This document shows positions 6,975-11,456 of a stretch of DNA of 11,456 bases, piece by piece. The DNA lies in contig CAWLAN010000087.1 of NCBI GenBank assembly GCA_963854815.1, positions 1 through 11,456 on the forward strand, given 5' to 3'. How positions within the stretch are numbered: the stretch's first letter is position 1; every line of letters begins with the position of its first letter. The notes beneath the pieces were generated by a model. The model was not told the origin of the DNA, searched no databases, and worked only from the letters and a program-made list of their open reading frames with translations. Both the position numbers and the translations under genes were made by a program. This stretch comes from UBA1146 sp963854815. Lineage in GTDB: Bacteria; Planctomycetota; UBA8108; UBA1146.

Positions 6975-8234
6975 TCACTTCTTCTCGAGCAGGGTCACCA
7001 CCGAGGTGCGGTCATCGCCACCCATGTTGGCGCAGAGCCCGCGCGTCGGAGACGAGGCGAGCTGGTAATCGCCACATAATCCATTCAGCTGACGAAACAG
7101 TTCATAGACCTGTTTGACTCCGGTGGCTCCCACCGGATGGCCAAAGGCCATCAATCCTCCGCCGGTGTTCACCGGGATTCGGCCCTCCAGCGAAGTGGCA
7201 CCATCGGCGGCGAGTCGGGTGCCTTCACCTTCGTTGCAGAAGCCCAGTGCCTCGCACATCAGAGCCTCCGAGATGCTGAAGCAATCGTGCACCTCGGCCA
7301 CCTCGATGTCATTTGCGTTCCAACCAGCCGAACTGTAGGCGACACCGGCGGCGGCTTCCGTCACATCCATCCGTGTGAAATCGGCGACCTCACCCAGCGG
7401 GCCGCAGGCGACCGAGCAGGCTCGAATCTCGACCGCTCGATCGGCTCCCTGTCCGAGCCGCGCGAGTCCCTCATCGGAACAGAGAATCACCGCACAGGCT
7501 CCATCGGAAATCTGTGAGCAATCGCTGAGTTTGAGCCACGGGTTCAGTGACTCGTTGTCGAGGAAGCAGGGGTTGGCATCGGATGCTTCGGCTGCCTGTT
7601 GCTGGGTCAGTGTGACCGAGCGCATGTGAGCGTTCGGGTTGCGGTTGGCGTTGCAGTAAGCCTTGGCCACGATGGGAGCCAGCGCCTCGGGGGTGACCGC
7701 GTGCTTGTGGCAGTAGGCCTCGGTTCTGCGGGCAAACATCGCCGGGAACGTGAAAGGGTCGATGGACCGTTCCTTCTGGTAGTGGGCAGCTCGGGCGAGG
7801 AAGTCTGCCCCCACCCTGGCGTCCTGTGTCGATTGAACTTCTACTCCGCTGACCAGCACCACTTCAGCACCTGCCTGGATGGCATCGACACCGGCGGCGA
7901 TGGCGAGCCCGCCGGAGGCGCAGGCACCCTCGATACGGGTGAAGGGAGTGTAGAGGAAACCCTTGTCGGCGGCGTTGGCCATCGCCCCGAGGTGACCCTG
8001 CTGGCAGAACAGTTCTGCGACGAAATTGCCGACGTAGCCACGATCGACGACAGCAGCATCGATCCCCACATCTTCACAGGCACCCAGGACAACCCTGTGC
8101 AGCAGTTGTTCCAGCGATGGATTTTCTTTGGTGCCGAAATCGGGGTGTTTTTTCCAGATGAAGTCGGGGTGGAATTTGCCGATGAAGGGTGTGATGGCAC
8201 CTCCTGCGACGGTGACCCTGCGATTCGGTTTCAA
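6975..8234 (-). CDS. SCP-x-type thiolase/acetyl-CoA acetyltransferase family protein
   Basis: This 419-residue protein has the nucleophilic cysteine at Cys105 in EGACASG, the VHDCF motif with His316 and the GHPVGATG motif with His366. The last two are typical of the SCP-x/non-specific lipid-transfer thiolase branch. GLCANMGG near 399-406 carries a possible second catalytic cysteine at Cys401. Such enzymes make or cleave 3-ketoacyl-CoA in fatty acid or sterol-type degradation. The frame extends to 8459 through the upstream gene, but TTG 8234 is chosen because it directly follows GGAGG and its product begins MKPNRRVTVAGGAITPFIG, matching the family start. It lies 10 bp after the TraB-like gene and 9 bp before the nitroreductase. 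No adjacent DUF35 OB-fold partner, common with some SCP-x thiolases, is present in the window. Confidence 0.93.
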   Translation of the reverse strand: MKPNRRVTVAGGAITPFIGKFHPDFIWKKHPDFGTKENPSLEQLLHRVVLGACEDVGIDAAVVDRGYVGNFVAELFCQQGHLGAMANAADKGFLYTPFTRIEGACASGGLAIAAGVDAIQAGAEVVLVSGVEVQSTQDARVGADFLARAAHYQKERSIDPFTFPAMFARRTEAYCHKHAVTPEALAPIVAKAYCNANRNPNAHMRSVTLTQQQAAEASDANPCFLDNESLNPWLKLSDCSQISDGACAVILCSDEGLARLGQGADRAVEIRACSVACGPLGEVADFTRMDVTEAAAGVAYSSAGWNANDIEVAEVHDCFSISEALMCEALGFCNEGEGTRLAADGATSLEGRIPVNTGGGLMAFGHPVGATGVKQVYELFRQLNGLCGDYQLASSPTRGLCANMGGDDRTSVVTLLEKK

Positions 8235-8238
8235 GATT

Positions 8239-8243
8239 CCTCC
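8239..8243 (-). promoter_or_regulatory. Shine-Dalgarno site deciding the thiolase TTG start
   Basis: On the minus strand the order is TAA (stop of the TraB-like gene), C, GGAGG, AATC, TTG. The strong GGAGG four bases before TTG 8234, placed immediately after the upstream stop, argues for coupled translation and against the longer overlapping frame. Confidence 0.75.
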
Positions 8244-8244
8244 G

Positions 8245-9219
8245 TTACAGTCGCGCCTCGAGCGAGATCGGCAAGGGTTCATTGTCAGAATCGATGGCGG
8301 GGATTTTCCAGGCAGGGATCCACTCGATGGCCTCGAAGATCCAGCCTTCTTCCAGCAGTCTACGGCGCAAGTCAGGTAGGTGTGCCGCGCCGTAGAAGAT
8401 GGCGGTTCGGCGCCAGCCTTCCTCGAGCGAACTCCCCAGTACCTTCCATGCCTCGTCATTACGCATACCGAGGATCAGGTCTTGCGGCCTCTCGATGTCA
8501 GCGACTCCCAGGATCGCCAACTGTGAGATCGATTTTGCCATCATCTGTCCGAGGATCCAGCGCACCCGATTGACGGTGTTGGCATCCTGGGAGGTGAGTG
8601 CCGCCTGAAGACCGATTCCGTCGAGCATGGCGGGACCGATTCCACTGAGCAGTGCCGACGGATCGATGTTGAAGAGTCCCTTTTCGGCGAGAGCCGCAGC
8701 GAACTCCACGGCATCAAGATCTGCATGGCGAAAGTTCTTGCGGGTGTAGTCGATTCCATCCTTCTGGTGCTGGAGTTGCAGCATCTCCTGCATCTGCTGC
8801 TGGATCACCTGGATGAAGCGGAAGATCTGTCTCTCACCGAGTTTGGAACTGAAGTCGTCACCCGCCGGGAGGCCCCGTTCGAGCGCCTCGACCGATCCGG
8901 GGGCGGGTCCGCCGACCAGTTCGTAGAGGACCAGATCATGTCGGTCCAGTTCAGCCTGGATCGCCCGGTAGTAACTGTTCTCACCGATGTGAACCGCTCC
9001 CACCAGACTGACCACCTGGTTCGTCTGCGGGTGCCTGAAACGGGTCACGGAAGTCTGCATCACCGCACTGGAGGGGCCCGTGCGGCTAAAGGAGATGAAG
9101 TCGGCGATAGCGGATTCGTCTCTGGCGGGCAGCGCCATCGGGCACAGGGCCAGCCACAGCCCGACCAGCAGTCCGACCCGAACAGAAACCAAACTTTTTT
9201 TCCGCCAGACATCGAACAT
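8245..9219 (-). CDS. Exported TraB/TIKI (GumN/PrgY-like) family protein
   Basis: This 324-residue protein starts at ATG 9219, ten bases after AAGGAG. A basic N-terminus (WRKK) and a hydrophobic stretch at about 12-31 ending near PAR suggest a signal peptide or membrane anchor. The paired motifs of the TraB/TIKI/EreA-ChaN superfamily are present: GAVH at 74-77 (His77), YELV with Glu100, and GAAH at 277-280 (His280) followed by LPDL. KNFRHADLD (161-169) and a Gln-rich helix (138-152) lie between. Some members are metal-dependent proteases and PrgY limits pheromone peptide, so an extracytoplasmic hydrolase is plausible, but substrate is unknown. It heads the minus-strand operon with a thiolase and a nitroreductase, which gives no obvious functional link. 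Confidence 0.85.
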   Translation of the reverse strand: MFDVWRKKSLVSVRVGLLVGLWLALCPMALPARDESAIADFISFSRTGPSSAVMQTSVTRFRHPQTNQVVSLVGAVHIGENSYYRAIQAELDRHDLVLYELVGGPAPGSVEALERGLPAGDDFSSKLGERQIFRFIQVIQQQMQEMLQLQHQKDGIDYTRKNFRHADLDAVEFAAALAEKGLFNIDPSALLSGIGPAMLDGIGLQAALTSQDANTVNRVRWILGQMMAKSISQLAILGVADIERPQDLILGMRNDEAWKVLGSSLEEGWRRTAIFYGAAHLPDLRRRLLEEGWIFEAIEWIPAWKIPAIDSDNEPLPISLEARL

Positions 9220-9478
9220 TTAGCTGCAACTCCTTATAAATGCTGTAGTTAGAGCACTGATTCCAAGTTCACCGATTCCCTTGATGTTTGGGCTTTGTTT
9301 GGCGAACATACCCCTAACATCGGCCGGTCGCACCGATCCCCAGACGCCGTGGGGTCACCGAACCCGAGCATGATACGCCGCGGGCGTGTGATTGTCAGTG
9401 TTGAACAAAAAACACAGCTCGCCCCGGGGCGTTCGTGCCAACAGAAGCGCTGCGGAACCGATCAGAGAGGTCACGATC
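9220..9478. promoter_or_regulatory. Divergent control region with TGTT/AACA dyads (possible LexA operators)
   Basis: This 259-bp gap separates the TraB-like gene (minus) from the lexA operon (plus). It holds TGTTTGGCGAACA at 9296-9308, a nearly symmetric dyad, overlapping a tandem repeat of TGTTTGG at 9285-9291 and 9296-9302 (11 bp apart, about one helical turn). A second symmetric element, TGTTGAACA, is at 9399-9407 and a weaker GTT-N6-AAC at 9431-9442. CCCCA/TGGGG and ACGCC/GGCGT stem-like repeats occur near 9340-9390. LexA often autoregulates, so these are candidate operators, but a LexA consensus for this lineage was not available to me. The -35/-10 boxes are not clear on either strand. 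Confidence 0.4.
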
Positions 9479-9955
9479 ATGAGATCACCACGCAACCGTC
9501 ACCAACAGGCCCATAACGGCCCTCAGCAGGCTCCAGAGTTGCCGCTTACCGGTCAACTGGAGATCTTCCCGCTCCACCCCGGAACCAATCCGGCGCGCCC
9601 AGAGGGCGATTCTCGTCGCCCGAACTCGTCGCGCAGCCTGCTTGCCACGATCGGCTCCGGCCACTCGTCTGGCAGCCAACCGCAGTCAACAAAGATCTCC
9701 ACCGATCGCAATTTCGACAGCAACGGCGTCGCTCGTGCGGTTTCCCGATGGAAGGTGGCTCGCGACGCCTGGCAGGCGGTCGAGAGGATCCGTGCGAAAC
9801 GCGCCGGAGTCGCGACAGTGCTTCGGCAAGGAACGGTGGCTGCGATTACCGACGGTGACATGGAAGTGGATCGAGACCGACTGACGATGGTGGAGCGGGT
9901 GCTGGCGTTGACCGGTTTTGTCCTCTCAGTGGCTTTGTTGTTGCTGGCGGCTTGA
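9479..9955 (+). CDS. Unrecognised protein with C-terminal membrane anchor, encoded in the lexA operon
   Basis: I do not recognise this 158-residue protein. ATG 9479 follows GAGAGG by eight bases; a TTG at 9392 would add 29 residues but lacks support. Residues 1-80 are polar, rich in Pro, Gln, Ser, Arg and Gly and probably disordered. Residues 83-125 are basic and helix-prone (RWKVARDAWQAVERIRAKR) and are followed by an acidic patch (DGDMEVDRD, 125-133). The last 18 residues, from about 141, are one hydrophobic segment ending at the C-terminus, so the protein should be tail-anchored with most of it in the cytoplasm. The stop is 17 bp before lexA, so co-transcription with lexA, and SOS regulation, is likely but inferred. 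SOS-regulated membrane proteins that delay division exist elsewhere (YneA, SidA), but there is no sequence similarity visible to claim that role here. Confidence 0.7.
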   Translation: MRSPRNRHQQAHNGPQQAPELPLTGQLEIFPLHPGTNPARPEGDSRRPNSSRSLLATIGSGHSSGSQPQSTKISTDRNFDSNGVARAVSRWKVARDAWQAVERIRAKRAGVATVLRQGTVAAITDGDMEVDRDRLTMVERVLALTGFVLSVALLLLAA

Positions 9956-9972
9956 TTTTCGGAGGCTTTGCC

Positions 9973-10659
9973 ATGGACAGCCTGGAAGCGAGGGAAAGCG
10001 TGATCTATACCGATCGGCAACTGGCCATCATGGAGTTTCTGCAGCAGTACCGGCGCGAACACCGCAACTGTCCGACGATGGAGGAGATGGCGGCCCATTT
10101 CAACGTTGTCCGGGTCACCATCCACGAACACATCCGGAAGTTGGAAACGAAGGGTGCCATCCAGCGGACACCGCATCTGTCGCGCTCGATCGAGATCATC
10201 GATCCCCAGTTTCTCGATACTCCTGCAGCGCAGCAGCCGGGTTATGACGGAGGAGATCGTTTACGGGTGACACTTCTGGGAAATATCGCCGCCGGAGAAA
10301 AGATCGAGGTCATCGAAAATTCCGAGCAGTTGGATCTCGCCGATTTGTTGCCGATGGGTAAGGACCACTACGCTCTGAAAGTACAGGGCACTTCGATGAT
10401 CGATGAAGGAATCCATGACGGAGACCTGGTGATCGTCGAACGCAGAGATCATGCCGATGACGGCGAACTGGTGGTGGCCATCCTCGAAGGGGAAATAGAG
10501 GAGACCACCACCCTCAAGAAAATGTACCGGGAGAACCGAGATGGCCAGGATGTCATCCGTCTGCAGCCGGCCAATGAAACCCTCGATCCGATCATCGTCG
10601 ACCAGGTAGAAATCCGTGGTGTCGTGGTCGGGGTAGTTCGCCGGTACCCGAGCTTCTGA
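9973..10659 (+). CDS. lexA: LexA repressor (SOS regulator, S24 autoprotease)
   Basis: This 228-residue protein starts at ATG 9973, seven bases after GGAGG (9961-9965). Residues 13-75 form the LexA-type winged helix-turn-helix (TDRQLAIMEFLQQY, PTMEEMAAHF, then the recognition region VRVTIHEHIRKLETKG). The C-terminal S24 peptidase domain has the Ala107-Gly108 self-cleavage bond in NIAAGE, the nucleophile Ser141 in GTSMID and the general-base lysine Lys182 in TTLKKMY. All residues needed for RecA-stimulated self-cleavage are therefore present. It represses DNA-damage genes until cleaved. The serine-to-lysine distance is about four residues longer than in E. coli, a short loop insertion (GEIEE). 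It is the second gene of a two-gene operon with the tail-anchored protein, and a strong hairpin follows within 10 bp of the stop. Confidence 0.95.
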   Translation: MDSLEARESVIYTDRQLAIMEFLQQYRREHRNCPTMEEMAAHFNVVRVTIHEHIRKLETKGAIQRTPHLSRSIEIIDPQFLDTPAAQQPGYDGGDRLRVTLLGNIAAGEKIEVIENSEQLDLADLLPMGKDHYALKVQGTSMIDEGIHDGDLVIVERRDHADDGELVVAILEGEIEETTTLKKMYRENRDGQDVIRLQPANETLDPIIVDQVEIRGVVVGVVRRYPSF

Positions 10660-10668
10660 GCCCCTGAA

Positions 10669-10715
10669 CGGGAGGAGCCCTCCCGGGCGTTCGCGCCTGG
10701 GAGAGGCTCCTCCCG
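10669..10715 (+). terminator. Very stable hairpin after lexA, TTCG loop
   Basis: Left arm 10669-10689 pairs with right arm 10694-10715 around a TTCG loop (10690-10693). There are about 21 pairs, with one bulged A on the right arm and one G-U pair. It begins nine bases after the lexA stop. The following bases (GCTTCCCTTC) are only weakly T-rich, so this is a terminator-like or 3'-end-stabilising structure and not a perfect intrinsic terminator. The symmetry would let it act on both strands. Confidence 0.75.
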
Positions 10716-10793
10716 GCTTCCCTTCATGCGGTTGTAATTACTTCTCCCTGCCGAATGAAATGTGTCGGTTCTCGATCCAGCCTGCAGCTAGAT

Positions 10794-10816
10794 TCGGGAT
10801 CGGGTGACCGTCCCGA
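10794..10816 (+). promoter_or_regulatory. GNRA-capped hairpin in the pcnB leader
   Basis: TCGGGA (10794-10799) pairs with TCCCGA (10811-10816), and CGG (10801-10803) with CCG (10808-10810), enclosing a GTGA tetraloop (10804-10807, a GNRA loop as RNA). One T at 10800 is bulged. It lies 29 bases before the chosen pcnB ATG. It could be a 5'-leader control element or, as DNA, an operator; nothing in the sequence decides. Confidence 0.4.
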
Positions 10817-10845
10817 TTCATTGCGGTATCCTCCAGCAACCTGCC

Positions 10846-11456
10846 ATGGATCCGGTTTTCCCGTTTCCGGGTTCGGGAGAATTGCAAATCGGACTCGTCG
10901 GAGTCCCGCTGCGCTTTGTCGTTGCGCAAACGAATGGATCCCAGTTGCCCCAGGATTCCCACGACAATGGACCCGGTGATGCGGATATTGCACCGAACAA
11001 ACCTTCAGATGATTTCCTCGCGGGCCTGTCTCTACCAGAGTCGCAACAAGAACCGGTCGATCCCATCGCTGACCAAGATGAGAATTCAGACCGAAAACCA
11101 GCCGCCCAACCGGTAGTTCTTGCCCGGGCAGATCACGAAATATCCAGGAAAAATATCGATCGAGATGCACTCAATGCACTCTATCGACTGATCGATCACG
11201 GCCACATCGCTTATCTGGTAGGGGGTGCAGTACGTGACCTGATGCTGGGGCGAAAACCAAAAGATTTCGACATCGTTACTGATGCGACACCGCGAAAGGT
11301 CAAGCGGCTGTTCAGGAATTGCCGGATCATCGGTCGCCGATTCCGACTTGCTCACCTGCACTACTCCAAGGGGAAAATCATCGAGGTGGCGACTTTTCGG
11401 TCATCCGGCCGCGCCGACCAGGTGGTCCGGGATGGAGAGATGATTCGCCGTGACAA
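10846..11456 (+). CDS. pcnB: Poly(A) polymerase-type nucleotidyltransferase (class II), 3' end outside window
   Basis: The frame runs from ATG 10846 to the window end and gives about 203 residues. Residues 1-102 are an acidic, Pro/Gln/Asp-rich extension, probably disordered. The class II nucleotidyltransferase head follows: YLVGGAVRDLMLG near 123-135 and KPKDFDIVTDATP with the catalytic DFD aspartates just after. NCRIIGRRFRLAHL and IIEVATFRSSG complete the visible part. The RRFRLAH segment is the one usually cited as separating bacterial poly(A) polymerases from CCA-adding enzymes, so RNA 3' polyadenylation (marking RNA for decay) is the likely role. The start is uncertain: ATG 10846 has no clear ribosome site and GTG 10804 would add 14 residues. 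No in-frame ATG lies between 10846 and the core domain. Confidence 0.88.
   Translation, partial: MDPVFPFPGSGELQIGLVGVPLRFVVAQTNGSQLPQDSHDNGPGDADIAPNKPSDDFLAGLSLPESQQEPVDPIADQDENSDRKPAAQPVVLARADHEISRKNIDRDALNALYRLIDHGHIAYLVGGAVRDLMLGRKPKDFDIVTDATPRKVKRLFRNCRIIGRRFRLAHLHYSKGKIIEVATFRSSGRADQVVRDGEMIRRD

Noticed and set aside
7599..8573. Plus-strand open frame of 324 codons opposite the thiolase and TraB-like genes
   Set aside because: It is antisense to conserved thiolase sequence and its composition is typical of a complementary-strand shadow.
9403..9415. AT-rich GAACAAAAAACAC as a possible promoter -10/-35 element
   Set aside because: No partner box at 16-18 bp spacing was found in either direction, so no promoter is called.
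9392..9478. TTG at 9392 as an upstream start for the tail-anchored protein
   Set aside because: No Shine-Dalgarno precedes it and it would run through the palindromic control region; ATG 9479 has GAGAGG at good spacing.
10724..11170. Minus-strand open frame of 148 codons across the pcnB leader and N-terminus
   Set aside because: No motif is visible. It overlaps the poorly conserved pcnB extension, so it cannot be fully excluded, but there is no ribosome site or homology to support it.
1..11456. CRISPR array, tRNA or rRNA gene, insertion sequence, integrase or attachment site
   Set aside because: No spaced direct-repeat array, cloverleaf-like sequence, transposase motif or flanking inverted repeats were seen on either strand.

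Overview
This is an 11.5-kb piece of a moderately GC-rich bacterial chromosome. It carries ten protein-coding genes in tight, alternating strand blocks. I see no tRNA, rRNA, CRISPR array, insertion sequence or phage gene. A secreted TPR/HEAT/von Willebrand factor A (VWA) protein, a PilZ membrane protein, an SCP-x-type thiolase and a lexA gene with a novel-looking neighbour fit an environmental bacterium, most plausibly Planctomycetota. That placement rests on general gene character, not on a marker gene, so it is tentative.

Layout: (1) Positions 1-1986, minus strand: a KDPG/KHG aldolase, a UPF0173-type metallo-beta-lactamase-fold hydrolase and a diacylglycerol/lipid kinase cut by the window edge. 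The genes are 28 and 2 bp apart, so they look like one operon. (2) 2038-6300, plus strand: a small four-helix membrane protein (probable TTG start), a secreted 832-residue TPR/HEAT/VWA protein and a membrane-anchored PilZ protein. This may be an envelope-related operon, although the last gap is 137 bp. (3) 6297-9219, minus strand: a TraB/TIKI-like exported protein, then an SCP-x-like thiolase (TTG start directly after a strong Shine-Dalgarno) and a nitroreductase, with gaps of 10 and 9 bp. The nitroreductase converges on the PilZ gene, and both stop codons lie in one CTAG palindrome. (4) 9220-9478: divergent control region containing several TGTT/AACA dyads. (5) 9479-10659, plus strand: an unrecognised 158-residue protein with a C-terminal membrane anchor, followed after 17 bp by lexA, which ends at a very stable hairpin. 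(6) 10846 to the end, plus strand: the start of a poly(A) polymerase-type nucleotidyltransferase with a long acidic N-terminal extension and a GNRA-capped hairpin in its leader.

No obvious new defence or mobile system is present. The best candidates for undescribed biology are the tail-anchored protein encoded in the lexA operon, which could be an SOS-controlled membrane factor, and the VWA/PilZ/four-helix membrane cluster. The minus-strand metabolic genes look like ordinary housekeeping or catabolic functions.
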